Assembly: GCF_036323735.1 (NCBI RefSeq) | Contig: NC_086034.1 | Location: 72,779,939-72,843,938 of the forward strand | Origin: Rattus norvegicus | Lineage: Eukaryota; Chordata; Mammalia; Rodentia; Muridae | DNA: 64,000 nt | Direction: 5' to 3' | Part shown: positions 11,117-22,110 of the stretch, in pieces | Layout: each line of letters opens with the position of its first letter | Numbering within the stretch: position 1 is the first letter of the stretch | Made by a program: the position numbers and the translations under genes | Notes under the pieces: model-generated | Databases searched by the model: none | The model's input: the letters and a program-made list of their open reading frames with translations, nothing else | What the model was told of the DNA's origin: nothing

Positions 11117-12340
11117 CTACTGAACTGTGTGAGCGAGCGGAGACTGCCCGCCATGCCCTCGCTTTCTCTCCCCCTCCCTCTCACTTCTCTCCCCACTTCT
11201 TTGTTAAAACCCAATTTTAGACGTTTAGTAAATTTGATGCCTCCGCCCTTTCGCCTGCACAAACTAAATAACATCCAGAATATTTAAATAGTTACCGGGA
11301 AGTGAGATTTAGTCTGAACCGAATTGGTGGCACCAGCGCCTTCTCGAATCATATAAACTATCTGCACATTGGCAGTTCACTTAATTTTCCCTGTCTAGCC
11401 TAAGCAGTGAGCATACAGCCGCTGGTCCTTTTTCACCGTTATCAACTAGCCGTCGAGTTTAAACAGTGCCAGACGTTCCTACTCAGCCGGCTACACATAT
11501 TCTCTAAGCTCTGGGCAGTCCACAAGAAACAGGTGTGTTAACACACACCAGTTGCCAAGAAATGAGGGTTCGGCATAGAGCTGATAATGTGGATTCTGAG
11601 GCTGGAGGGATGGCTGGTGGTTAAGAGCCACATGTGTTGTGTGCCTTGTTGCAGAGGACCTCGGTTCGATTCCCTAATGGCTCACCACTGTCCATAATTT
11701 CAGTTCCAGGGAATCCAGCGCTTTATTCTGACCCCCGGGGCACCAGGCACACACACACACACAACACATATTGGACAATGTGAGTGCAAGCAAACACTCA
11801 TGCGTATAAAATAAGCAAATTTAAAAATATGAATTCTAGGTTCCTGCAGCGTTTTGTCCATGATGCTGGTAGCATTGGAGCGTGCCGGCTTTTTTTGTTA
11901 TCGTCAGCTTTTTAAAGGGGAAGGGTTTACTGGGGATCAATCATGGGATTCGTTCTGTGACCTTTGCTTATGGCCCATGCTCAGTATACACATCATGGCT
12001 GGAGAGAGCAGTGGAAAGGGAAACTGAAGGAGGGAAGACCGTGAGTGGGGAGGTCATCTTACTTCCTGACACCCCGGAAGCACAGAGACACAGGCTGAGG
12101 TCCCAGTAGCTCCTTCCAGGGCACGCTGTTACCTTCCGAGGCTTCCTTGTAACAGACTCTGCCTGCTCAAGGTTCTGCTGCCGTCTGGTAGTGCCAACAG
12201 CCAAGACCGAGTCTTTAATGAATAGGCCTTTGGCAGATTCTCACGCAAACTGAAGGGGACTGGAGGTATATATGACAGCTTCTCTGTGCTGCCACACATC
12301 CCTTGCAAAACCCCGGAAAGGGGCTGACAGTTTTACATTC
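11117..12340. other. Pomk first intron, left part
   Basis: Apart from a B2 SINE at 11600-11825 I see no recognisable feature here. The sequence at 11120-11600 is mildly GC-rich then unique-looking, and 11830-12340 is unremarkable. Confidence 0.5.
11600..11825 (+). mobile_element. B2-type SINE, sense, diverged
   Basis: Begins GGCTGGAGGGATGGCT and keeps the B box GGTTCGATTCCC. A short (CA)n lies in its 3' part and it ends in an AAATA-rich tail. Confidence 0.75.
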
Positions 12341-12603
12341 AAAAGTGTGTGCTCCTATGTGCGTGTTTCACAGGTGTGTCATGGCACACATGTGGAGGTC
12401 AGAGTACAGCATGGGTGCTGCTCTGGCCTCCTGCCTTGTTTGAAACGGTGTCACTTTGTGATGTCCCACCATGTATCTGGCTAGCTGGCCTGGCAGCTTC
12501 TGACTATTCTGTCTCTACAATCCATGAGATTATGGGTACATCTGGCTTCTCTTGGGTTCTGGGGTCCTCACACTTTACCCACTGAGCAGTCTGCCCAGCC
12601 CGC
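12340..12603 (-). mobile_element. Antisense B4/B3-type SINE relic
   Basis: Blocks such as GGTGTGTCATGGCACACATG followed by TGGAGGTCAGAG, and the end CACTGAGCAGTCTGCCCAGCCC, fit an old antisense tRNA-derived SINE. Confidence 0.5.
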
Positions 12604-13097
12604 CATCCTTTCCTTCCTAAAACTATATGATTTCTAGGGTCCAGGAAGCTTGCATTCACCCAGGTAAGGTCAAGGTAAGATGAGGGAGAGGTTGAAAGAG
12701 ATTTGACACTGGGAAGATGTAACTATAGTGTTGGTGTGGTGACACTGGGTGCAAGAAGAAATGGGTGGATGAGAAGCATGATGGGACAGACAGGTCCCCA
12801 TAGACTAAAAAAGAGACACCGGGGCCATGAGTAAAGCCAAGGACAACAGGAGTGTGCGTGCCAGAGACCATAAACACAGAAAAGTGCAGCGTGACCTGCC
12901 AATCCGTGCATTCTTCTCAAGTCCCTGCCGCGAGAGGCACTGCAGACAGTGGGGAACCAAACAACAGAAGACAAACATCAAGGAACGTGTAATCTAGAGG
13001 GGAAAGGCCTACGTATCTCCTAAAGGGTTTCTTTGAGCACCTAGGAATGTTTGGGGGCTGGAGTGCGGCACAGTGCATGTGTGCATTCATGTGTACA

Positions 13098-13149
<52 letters not shown>
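13098..13149 (+). repeat. (GT)n microsatellite
   Basis: About 25 GT units in the Pomk intron, flanked by TGCATG-type variants. Confidence 0.92.
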
Positions 13150-13150
<1 letters not shown>

Positions 13151-13454
13151 ATGCATGCGTGAGTGTGTGGAGAGTAGGTGAACCAGTACTGGGCTCCAGA
13201 AGTTTACTTTCCCCTTCGTGTTCTCCAAGGCAGTGCATCTTGGCATAGACTATGTTCTACATCCCTAGCCACTCAGGACTCATCTAAGAGTTTTGTTTGT
13301 CAGGGCACAGTGGGAATATTGAATGCCTGCATTCCCCAGGCAGGCGGGTGTGAGAGTGGGATTAAATCTGTGGTTTGGAAGGATCACCCTTTGTCAGAGA
13401 CTCTGTCTCTTACACACACACACATAAAGAAATATGTACAAACTGTGTTTCACA

Positions 13455-13836
13455 CCAGGGTGGTTGTGAATGCTTATAATTCCAGCACATTGGAGAGTGA
13501 GGCAGGAGGATTGATTGTACGGTTGGTCTGTCTATACAGTAAGACTGGGGTTGGGGGAATTATCTCACTAATGGTGCTAGAATCAGTCACAACTAATGAA
13601 GTACAGTAGATGGCATCTCTAAAATACAGTGTGGTGGGCTGGCAAGATGGTTCAGTGGTGATAGGGGCTTGCTGCCAAACCCAACAACCTGAGTTCAACA
13701 CTCAGAATCCACCTAGTGGAAGGAGAGAACCAATCACTACAAGTTGTTTTCTGACCTCCACATGTATGCCTTAGCAGGTGTCATCTTCTCATATTCAAAT
13801 AAATAAATAACATTTAAGAAATTAAAACAGCAAGGC
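13455..13836 (+). mobile_element. B1-like relic followed by a B3-type SINE
   Basis: Bases 13455-13548 read as a diverged B1 (AATTCCAGCACATTGGAGAG, GAGGCAGGAGGATTGA). Bases 13628-13836 read as a sense B3-type SINE (GGCTGGCAAGATGGTTCAGT, TTTTCTGACCTCCACATGTA) ending in AATAAATAAATAA and an A run. Confidence 0.68.
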
Positions 13837-14010
13837 TGTGCTTTAAAAAAAAAAAAAAAAAACATTAGTTGTAAAGAAGAATGTTTACCGCTCTGGTTGG
13901 TGTGTGAGCCTGGGAGAGCAGGTCCTAAAAATGAGGCAGATCAAAGTCTCACCCTGTAACCAACTTCATTCAGAACATCAGACTCTGAGGGTTAAGAAGA
14001 GTCATCTGGG

Positions 14011-14103
14011 GGTTGGGGATTTAGCTCAGTGGTAGAGCGCTTGCCTAGCAATCCCAAGGCCCTGGGTTCGGTCCCCAGCTCTGTTAAAAAAAAAAAAAAG
14101 AAG
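14011..14103 (+). mobile_element. ID SINE, sense, 17 bp target-site duplication
   Basis: A complete ID element from GGTTGGGGATTTAGCTCAG to its A-rich tail. Perfect 17 bp copies of AAGAAGAGTCATCTGGG flank it at 13994-14010 and 14104-14120, so it is young. The A and B boxes of the tRNA-derived promoter are present. Confidence 0.96.
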
Positions 14104-14120
14104 AAGAAGAGTCATCTGGG

Positions 14121-15994
14121 TAAAGTGTCCAATCACCAGGTCAAGCCGCATGTGGCAGAAAACATTCCTCTCCAGAGGCCCGTGAGTAATAACAGCTGAA
14201 GTAAATCCACTCCTGTCCCCTCATCTGGGAAGCATGAGAGCAATTCCAAGACTGATTCTGTGTTTCTAAGAAACTGAGGCCACAGCCTCTGGTCCTTTCC
14301 TTGGAGTTTTCTCACAAGCTCCCAGAATTCCCCTCTCACACCGTTCTTGCCCTGTTCTCCCACAGCAGAATTCCAGCACAAAAGCTTGAGAATTTGGGCA
14401 CTTGTAATGACAGGGAAACGACAGAGTTCAGCTGTGTCCACTAGAGGGCCTCATTTCAGTGTTCATCCAGATTGCTTAGAGAACTTCAAGAGCAGGTTTT
14501 TGAAGTGAGCACCTAGGAAGTTGTTGTTCTTCCCCAGTTCCCAGATCCGCAAATGGAGAATGTGAAAGAACAACCATGAGGCTTCACCAACACTCGGTGT
14601 GAATGAGGACATCAGAGGTGCACCATTGGTATATGTAACATTTCAATTGTTTCTCAGAGATCAAGGGAGGTTGGGGGCGGGTATCACGGGCTGTGCAAGT
14701 TTCTGGGTTGGAGCCCCAGTGTACCCAGTATATATAGATATATATTGGGTACATATATATACATATATACTATATATAATATATATGCTATATATGTATA
14801 TATACACTATAGTATGTATACTATATGCTCTGCCCTGCCCCGCTCCGCCCCGCCCCCTTCTAATCTCTCCTCTATGGGTGTTTGTGTGTCAGCGTGCTAT
14901 GTGAATGCAGTATCTGCAGAGGCCAGAAGGCACCTTCAGATCTCCCGGGACTGGAGTTCTAGAGTCTGTGAGCTGCCATGGGGAGCCAAGCAGGGCACTG
15001 AGGGACACAGGCGTGTGGTTGGAGGCCTTGCTGGGAGGAAAAAGAGACTGCTGAAGGTAACCTTTTTTGTCACTATTGATGCGGGGTCCCCATGCCCCCG
15101 AGCCTGAAAGTCAGCTCGGAACATCTCTGTCCAGCACTTGGAGGGCCAAGCATCCTTGGTTTGAGGATGTATCCCAGGTCTCTCCCCATCTAGGCCCCTC
15201 CATCGTGGCTCCATCGTGCCCCCCTTGTCGTGGCCTGTGGTAGCCCTGCTCTGGATTCGTTAGGTCCCTACTTCCATTGTCTTCCTGAGTCCTCTCTTCA
15301 GGAAATCACGGTTACTGTCATCCGCAGGTTTGTCAGCTGTTAACCCAGTTTACTGCCAGGATCTTTGCAGTTGGAGGCCTTTCCCACCCCAAGCCACCCT
15401 GTGCACCTGCAGAAGAGCTGCCTTTGCTTCTGTCCCTCGGGGCTGGGCTGCTCAGCGAGCATAAGTGAGGCCCGAGTTCAATCCCCTGAGACACAAAAGA
15501 AGAGAGCCTAAATATCTTGTCGTTGCTGGGTTGGGGCTGGAGGGCAGGGTCTTGCACCTACCTGAGGCTCCCTGAGCTATTTCACCAGCTTGTTCAGGGG
15601 CTTTTGGGTAACTTCCAAGGGGCACCCTTACTTCTCAGCTAGCTTCAGGGCCCTTTGTGGGCTTATGATCCCACACCTCTGTCCATCTTCTATCCCAGAC
15701 CCGCAAATACATATTTTGCTTATGTTTTACTAAACGTTCAGGCTGTCGACCTAGGGTGGCAGAAAAAGACCAGAGCTGGTCTGGAAGAACTTACATTCTA
15801 GCTTGTAATGAAGAATAACGTTTGTTTGAGCCGCTCACGCTCGCAGTTCATCACACAAGCCTGCGTGGCACTGAAGCTGACAGAACCCATGAGTGGGTGT
15901 GGCCTCCTCCAGCCCGCCAGGGGCATCAGAGACCTTCGTGAAAGTCGAAGCAGACAATGGTGCTTACTACTTGTTGTCTCCTGTTCTGTCGTAG
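14121..15994. other. Pomk first intron, right part
   Basis: No exon is evident. There is a TA-rich patch at 14725-14831 (alternating TATATA with TATG variants), a C-rich patch at 14832-14860 and an antisense B2/B3 fragment at about 14874-14985. I see nothing recognisable in 14121-14720 and 14990-15990. Confidence 0.55.
14725..14831. repeat. TA-rich low-complexity tract
   Basis: About 107 bases of alternating TATA, TATG and ATAC words, many locally self-complementary. Confidence 0.85.
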
Positions 15995-16002
15995 GGACTG
16001 AC

Positions 16003-16281
16003 ATGGGACAGCAACATGGAGCCAGGAATGGTCTTACCCACAGAGAGCTCCCCCGGGGCATGGGGCTACTGCTCGCCATGGCCCTTATGAACGTGGTCCT
16101 CTACGTCTGCCTCGATCATCTCTTCATCTCCCCTGGGCGAGCTACTGAGGACCCTCGGCGCTGCCCTCCGGGTTACTTCAGAATGGGGCGGATGAGAAAC
16201 TGCTCGCGCTGGTTGTCCTGTGAGGAGCTGAGGACGGAAGTCAGGCAGCTGAAGCTCGTTGGGGAAGGAGCCGTGAAGAGA
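16003..16281 (+). CDS. Pomk: Pomk first coding exon
   Basis: The exon begins at about 15995 after CTGTCGTAG. ATG follows 8 bases later, and 93 codons run to GAAGAGA before GTGAGT. It encodes the cytosolic head, the membrane anchor and the start of the kinase glycine-rich loop. Confidence 0.95.
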
Positions 16282-19200
16282 GTGAGTGTCCCTGCGCACT
16301 GCGTTCCACGGTATCATCCCTGGAAGAGCGGCCTGGCACCTGTTGCTGTACCTGGGCTTCTCAGGCAACGCGGTTTGTGGCGGGACTTGGAGGCCAACCG
16401 GGGAAGCAGAGCGTAACACTGGATTTAAAAGCAAATGGGGGGGGGGGGGTTGGGGGATTTAGCTCAGTGGTAGAGCGCTTGCCTAGGAAGCTCAAGGCCC
16501 TGGGTTCGATCCCCAGCTCCGAAAAAAAGAAAAGGAAAAAAAAAAAAGCAAATAGGGAAGAGCCATGAAGGCCCTGTGTGTCTGTTCTCGAGCCCAGTGC
16601 TCTCAGATCTGGACCTCTGCTAGAGTTAAACCGTCTGGAGGAAGGGTGACAGTGTAAAAGTGCACGATCACATGAGAGCCTGGAAATGATACGTTTAGGA
16701 GAGGGACTAGGATGTAGTTCAGTTAGAAGAACACTTACATCAAGGCCATTTTTGACTGTGTGGAGAATTTAAGGCTAGCCTGGGCTATGTGAGACCTTGT
16801 GTGAAAAATACATATTTTCAGAAGCACAGTTTATTTATTTATTTTTTTTCGGAGCTGGGGACCGAACCCAGGGCCTTGTGCTTGCTAGGCAAGCGAGAAG
16901 CACAGTTTATTAACAGTGTGGCCATTAGGTGTAGGTGGGGACTCCGATTGGTTTCAAGAAGAAAGTCCTAGGGTATAGTAAGTTTTTTTAAAAAAGGTGT
17001 GGTACCCAGTGGTAGAGTATGCTGTCTTCAGTTGCAAGGTTACCTAGTTCTGGGAGAAAACGCAAGCAGGGTAGACAGCGTGTAGAGCAGGGTAGACAGC
17101 GTGTAGACTTAAGGAGGGCTCTGAGCCCTCAGTGTAGCACAGCGGGGGAGCAGTGATGTGCTCCCACTCTGAGATACCTTTTCAGACACTCACCCTTTAT
17201 CCTAGCCAACGGTCTTACGTTATGAGTTCCGAAGACGGAAGGCATCCTCACCCTCTTCCTGGGCGGGCGGTCTGTTCCTCCCTGCACACCTCCTCCTGAC
17301 CCCCTCGGCTTTGCGTATACAGTGGTCCCCACCCCACCCTTCCTTCCTGTCAGGGCACAAGTAAGCCCACATCACAGAAAGAAGCACCCTGCAGCTGCCG
17401 CTCTGTTTTCATCTCGGGGAAACTCCGCTCACCACCTCCACCTCCTGGGCCCTCCATCACTGTCACCCTTCCCCAGTGTGACTTCCACATTCCAGGAAGC
17501 TTCTACTAAGGTCACCAGCTAAGTGTGAGCCGAAGACGGCCTTCCTCTTCCTTAGTCCTTGCAGCCAGCTTGGTCCCAGCTGCTTCTCGCCCTGGGACTC
17601 TGGTTTCCTAGGAGTGTACAAGGCTTCCCCTCTTCAGCCCTCGCTCCTGTTCGCTCCCTTCCTGACTTCTCTTCCCTTCTCCCAACCATGGCCGACTGTT
17701 TCTCAACCAGCAACCGTTTGGAGGGAGATAGCAGTGTGCACAGACTCTCGAGGTTGTCACTCCTGGACAGGGGAGCTGTAACAGGCGTTCGGTGGGTGAA
17801 GGCTGTAGGTGTTGCCAGACACCCTGTACCACATAGGACGGGCCTGTCCCCCAATACATAGCTGTCTGGACTGAACACAGCCGGCTGAGGAAGCATCTTT
17901 CTGTGTCTCTAGATATGATCTGGTAGCCAGACCTCGTCGGGTTTTACTGTGTCTGTTTATTTGTTTTTGTTTGTTTCGGTTTTTCAGGACAGGGCTTCTC
18001 TGTGTAGCCTTGGCTATCCTGAAACTCACTCTGGAGACCAGGCTGGCCTTGGATTCAGAGATCCGTCTGCCTCTCCCTCCTGAATGCTACAATTAAAAGT
18101 GTGTGCCACCAGCACCGTCACTGCCACCGCCACCACCACCACCTGCTGCTTTTATGTATTTACAAACCCCCTCTAGCCTCTGTCCCTGAGTCCTAGATCC
18201 ACACAACCAACTGTTTATTTGACGATTCTGTTTGGAGCTCTCTGAACATGCCCGTATGTCCCGTGCGGAACTCTGGTTTGTTGCCCTTTTGAAGTAGAGT
18301 TTCGATATACAACCCAGACTGTTCCAACTCGTCATCCTCCTGCCTCTGCTTCTTGAGTTTGGGGGATTACAAGTAGGTATCACTAGAGCTGACTCGGTGT
18401 GGAACTCTTGGTAATCTCCTCTGTGAGGCCTGCTTCTCCCCCTTAGTGTGAGATCACTTTCCACCTCGAGGCATACACCGGGGGATCGTCCTGAGTCCTC
18501 TTCTCCTTCTGTCAGCCAAGAGCAGACTGTGCTCGTTTACGCCATGGTACACGACAGCTCTCGGGTTCTTCCAGCCCCTGGGAGAGTCTGATCTCCCCGT
18601 TGACTCTGCCGTTCCTTCATTGGCCATCCATTAGCCGTTCACCTCGCTAAGTGTGGTATATTTGTCCTTAGCTCTGGGACGACAGGGACTGGCCCAGTGT
18701 GGGTCATTTCCACGCCCTCCGCACCACACCTGCCCCCTAGGGAGTGTGTGTTTCTCCCCTTGCCTTGGAGAGGGGTCAAGGAATGACGTTCTCTGTGGCC
18801 CTGTTTCAGGTCTTTCTGTCTGAATGGAATGAACACAAAGTCGCTCTCTCCCGGCTCACCAGGCTGGAAATGAAGGAGGACTTCCTACATGGACTGCGGA
18901 TGCTGACATCGCTACAGAGCCAGCACGTGGTCACACTGGCCGGCTTCTGTGAGGAAGACGGCACGATTCTCACCGAGTACCACCCCTTAGGTTCCCTGAG
19001 CAACCTGGAAGAAACACTAAACCTTTCAAAGTACCGAGACGTGAACACTTGGCAGCACAGGCTGAGGCTAGCCGTGGAGTACGTCAGCATCATTAACTAC
19101 CTGCACCACAGCCCCCTGGGCACGCGGGTCATGTGTGACTCTAACGACCTGCCCAAAACGTTGTCCCAGTACCTGCTGACAAGTAACTTCAGCATTGTGG

Positions 19201-19580
19201 CTAACGACCTGGACGCGCTGCCCCTGGTGGACCACGGCTCTAGGGTACTTGTGAAGTGTGGCCACAGGGAGCTCCACGGGGATTTCGTGGCCCCAGAGCA
19301 GCTGTGGCCCTACGGAGAAGACACACCCTTCCAAGATGACCTCATGCCCCCCTATGATGAGAAGATTGACATCTGGAAGATTCCGGACGTCTCCAGTTTC
19401 CTTCTGGGGCACGTGGAAGGGAGTGACATGGTTAGATTCCATTTGTTTGATATCCATAAGGCGTGTAAGAACCAGTTCCCCGCAGAGAGACCCACCGCTC
19501 AGAACGTTCTAGACGCCTACCAGAAGGTTTTCCACTCCCTCCGAGATACCGTGATGTCGCAGACGAAAGAAATGCTGTAA
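16003..19580 (+). CDS. Pomk: Protein O-mannose kinase (SGK196), complete coding region in two exons
   Basis: Pomk is an ER type II membrane kinase. It phosphorylates the 6-position of the mannose in the core M3 trisaccharide on alpha-dystroglycan, which is needed for functional matriglycan and laminin binding. Two coding exons (16003-16281, 18810-19580) join in phase to give 349 residues, the family length. There is a short cytosolic head, one membrane segment at about residues 21-42, then a luminal kinase-like domain. That domain has a glycine-rich loop near VGEGAVKR (86-93), a VMCDSND loop (201-206) where typical kinases have HRD, an ANDLDALP stretch (224-231) in the DFG region, and an APE motif (254-256). 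N-glycosylation sequons NCS, NLS and NFS are visible. The start ATG is the first in its exon and gives the hydrophilic head seen in orthologues. Confidence 0.97.
16437..16543 (+). mobile_element. ID SINE, sense, with a 13 G run at its 5' end
   Basis: An ID body in the Pomk intron, flanked by AAAAGCAAAT at 16427-16436 and 16544-16553. Thirteen G residues replace the usual four or so at the 5' end. It lies only 155 bases after the donor of the first coding exon. Confidence 0.93.
16836..16895 (-). mobile_element. ID SINE, antisense, 5'-truncated
   Basis: The T-rich tail and the 3' two-thirds of an antisense ID (CGGAGCTGGGGACCGAACCC to TAGGCAAGCG) lie between perfect 16 bp copies of AGAAGCACAGTTTATT at 16820-16835 and 16896-16911. 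Confidence 0.93.
16912..18809. other. Pomk second intron, right part
   Basis: It holds an antisense B1 at 17951-18118 and an older antisense B1-like relic at about 18285-18390. A 19 bp word (GGGTAGACAGCGTGTAGA) is repeated directly at 17070-17107. I see nothing recognisable in 17110-17950 or 18390-18800. Confidence 0.5.
17951..18118 (-). mobile_element. B1 SINE, antisense
   Basis: A T/TTTG-rich tail, then an antisense B1 body with AGACCAGGCTGGCCTTGGAT and AAAAGTGTGTGCCACCAGCA. Confidence 0.86.
18810..19580 (+). CDS. Pomk: Pomk second coding exon
   Basis: Follows CTGTTTCAG and starts VFLSEWNEHK. A single uninterrupted reading frame of 256 codons encodes nearly all of the kinase domain and ends QTKEML before TAA. 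Confidence 0.97.
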   Translation, partial: VFLSEWNEHKVALSRLTRLEMKEDFLHGLRMLTSLQSQHVVTLAGFCEEDGTILTEYHPLGSLSNLEETLNLSKYRDVNTWQHRLRLAVEYVSIINYLHHSPLGTRVMCDSNDLPKTLSQYLLTSNFSIVANDLDALPLVDHGSRVLVKCGHRELHGDFVAPEQLWPYGEDTPFQDDLMPPYDEKIDIWKIPDVSSFLLGHVEGSDMVRFHLFDIHKACKNQFPAERPTAQNVLDAYQKVFHSLRDTVMSQTKEML

Positions 19581-20745
19581 AAATACACCATTGAGTGATG
19601 GCTTCTGGCTGATTGGTGTCCCAGCTGTTCTTGATGATGGAGGAGGAACTTTGGATGGATGGACGTTGACCCCGGCCATTCTGCCACGGATGCCCTCCTC
19701 TATGCTGGCACATTTGAGTGTTTTGCTCTCCTGGGAACAGGATTGGTAGGTCAAAGGGAGTTCAAAGGGAGCGATCAAATGGCAATCTTGAAGACATGTT
19801 GCCTGCCCTGGGAACAGTTTTTATACACTAGTAGGAAACAGACATCTTTCAGTGACCATTTGTGGAAAACAAAACAAAACACAACCCACTAGTTCCTCAG
19901 AGACCATCTCTCCTAATTCAAAAAGCTCTCCTGGAAGCTGGGGATGTTTTAGCTCAGTGGCAGGGCACTTGGCCTGGTTATGTACAAAGCTTTGGATCTG
20001 ACCCTTAGCGTGTGCACACACACTCTTGCTCGAACAGTGACCATAGCATGTGCACACACACTCATGCTCGAACAGTGACCATAGCATGTGCACACACACC
20101 CATGCTCAAACAGTGACCATAGCATGTGCACACACACTCATGCTCAAACAATGGCCATCCTGGATGCCAGAAGTGTGCCCCTCTTTCTTGTCAGTGAGGT
20201 CGTTGTCAGCGTTGGTGATGGTTTTCTGTGACGTTCCTACTCTGTCTCCTGTCACTGAGCCAAGTATGTATGGCTTTTAGGCACTTTGTGGGTTCTTCTT
20301 TCTTCCACCCTGGTTCTTCCCTTTCAACCCCCTAACACTGGATAGGAGAGAAAAGACAGAGAAAGGAGAGCGGGTGACGTTGTTGTTAGACTACTTCCTG
20401 TCGATAAGGGGCATCGAGTTCCTTGAAGCAAATCTGATCTTTGCTGTCGGGATATCTGATCTCTTGTTTCCTGCTACTTCACAAATGGCAACCAACAGCA
20501 AACAACAAACAACCCATCCCGGGGGTCCTAGCATTTATATACCTATGAAAAGTCCCCAGAATTCCAAACATCACGCAATCAAAGGAACTCTCTGCAGCTG
20601 ACAGAACCACACCCCTGCTAGAGCACCAGGCAAATCATAGTCAGCTGTCGGGAACAACCTGAAGCAGCCCCACGTCCCACACCTGAGATTAAAACGAAAA
20701 CATTCTGATCTGTGTTTTCAAAGAAGTCAAAGTGCACCATGGCGG
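19581..20745. other. Pomk: Pomk 3' untranslated region (end not determined) and flank
   Basis: This follows the Pomk stop codon. I see no clear AATAAA in the first 1.1 kb, so the end of the transcript cannot be set from this window. It contains a 38 bp tandem repeat at 20007-20158. Confidence 0.45.
20007..20158. repeat. Four-copy 38 bp tandem repeat
   Basis: Units start at 20007, 20045, 20083 and 20121. Each contains GTGCACACACAC, a GCTCGAACA or GCTCAAACA block, and GTGACCAT or a close variant. The copies are very similar, so the array is recent. Confidence 0.95.
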
Positions 20746-20836
20746 GGTTGGGGATTTAGCTCAGTGGTAGAGCGCTTGCCTAGCAAGCACAAGGCCCTGG
20801 GTTCGGTCCCCAGCTCCGAAAAAAAGAAAAAAAAAA
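20744..20836 (+). mobile_element. ID SINE, sense, 15 bp target-site duplication
   Basis: A full ID element with an A-rich tail, flanked by perfect AAAGTGCACCATGGC copies at 20729-20743 and 20837-20851. Confidence 0.96.
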
Positions 20837-21054
20837 AAAGTGCACCATGGCAGCATGCCTTTGAGATTGTCGATGTCTAGAAATGTTTGGAGCAGCAAGT
20901 TGAAGGAACGTTCTTACCTGCCTTGGAGGGTGCTTTGAAATTCCTGCTGACCTGGAGTCTCTTTCTGTGTGAATGTTTCACATCCAGTGTCCCTCTGTAC
21001 TAGAAAGTACTGAGCCTACCCTGGGCTTGCGTGACTGTTCTTTAAAACATCGAG

Positions 21055-21180
21055 GAGCCACGAATGCTGGTGCCCACCTGTAATTCCAGCACCTGGGAGA
21101 CAGGAGGATCCAAGAGTTCAGGGCTATCCTGGGCTATAGACCATGGCCCTGTCCACCCCCACCCCAATAAAAAACAAAAA
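21055..21180 (+). mobile_element. B1-like SINE, sense
   Basis: TGTAATTCCAGCACCTGGGA and GGGCTATCCTGGGCTATAGA are B1-like blocks. The tail reads CCCCAATAAAAAACAAAAA, which includes an AATAAA that is probably not a real gene end. Confidence 0.62.
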
Positions 21181-21351
21181 GGTCTCCCTGTGGTGCTGGC
21201 ATCCTTATTTGGGAGACACAAGAAATTTGACATGTGTCACTGGTCACTCATAAGGTGCCTCTTCTCCTTGAGTCACAGAATGGGGCCCACCTCAGAGCCT
21301 CTAGCTTCTCAAATCTCGACTGAAGTTCAAATTTGTAACCAGTTTTCAGTG

Positions 21352-21500
21352 CTGCTGCTGCTCTTCCTCCTCTTTCTCTTCTTCCTCCTCCCCCTCTCTG
21401 CCGCCCTCTCTTCCTCCTCTCTCCTTTCTCCTCCCTCTCCTCTTCTCCCTCGGACTCTTCCTCCTCCTCTCCTTTTCTTCCTCCTCCCTCCTCCTCCTCT
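21352..21500 (+). repeat. CTT/TCC-rich polypyrimidine tract
   Basis: About 150 bases of CTTCCTCCTCTTTCT-type sequence between Pomk and Hgsnat. The complementary strand is polypurine. Confidence 0.9.
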
Positions 21501-21714
21501 GGGAACAACGTTTGGGACACATTGCCTCCTTGAGGTAGAAGTAAAAGAAATAGGTGGCGATGGTGGCATTGCCTCATCTTCTATACCCCATGGTGAACTC
21601 ACAGAGTGTCTGAGCTGGCCCTTGAAGCACACATTACTCCAATCACTTAGAGTTTACAAAAACTACCCCCAAACCAATCGGCTCAAGGACATTAACGAGT
21701 GTTGACCAAGGTGT

Positions 21715-22010
21715 TGAGTAATTGGAACCCTTGCTATGTTGCTAGTCGGGCAGCTCCTCAGAAAGTTTAAATAGAGTTATCACACGCCCCTGCAGTCCTT
21801 CCAAGGATAAACCCAGTAGGATAGAAAACTTGTTCACGTTATCCATTAACATTGGCAGTACAGCTACTCAGAATAGACAAAAGGTGAAGAAGAACCCAAA
21901 TGTTGGTCAATAATAAAGTGTACGTATATCCATCTAATGGAATTCATCAGCCTTAAAGAATGACATTCTGGTGCATGCTGTACCTTGCCTTGAAAACAGC
22001 GTGGGAGAAG
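21715..22010 (+). mobile_element. Old LINE-1 ORF2 3' relic
   Basis: Words such as CAGAATAGACAAAAGGTGAAG, ACCCAAATGTTGGTCAATAA and ATGGAATTCATCAGCC resemble the 3' end of ORF2 in old mammalian L1s, the same part seen intact in the young copy at 60604. Strongly diverged. Confidence 0.55.
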
Positions 22011-22086
22011 CTACTGGCAGAAGAGACAGCCTGTTGTGTAATTGTGTCTGGAGCACCCAGCTCTCAAAGCATAGAAACGGGAAGGT

Positions 22087-22110
22087 GCGTGTGTGTGTGT
22101 GTGTGTGTGA
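22087..22110 (+). repeat. (GT)n microsatellite
   Basis: Short GT run of about 11 units. Confidence 0.85.

Noticed and set aside
14011..14103. Possible tRNA gene
   Set aside because: The A and B box-like words belong to an ID SINE, which is tRNA-derived but has an A tail and target duplications and does not make a tRNA.
19068..19457. A 129-codon minus-strand frame inside Pomk
   Set aside because: It lies entirely opposite the Pomk kinase exon and is explained by codon bias on the sense strand.
21166..21171. AATAAA as the Pomk polyadenylation signal
   Set aside because: It lies in the A-rich tail of a B1-like SINE about 1.6 kb from the stop codon and lacks a clear downstream element, so I did not assign it.
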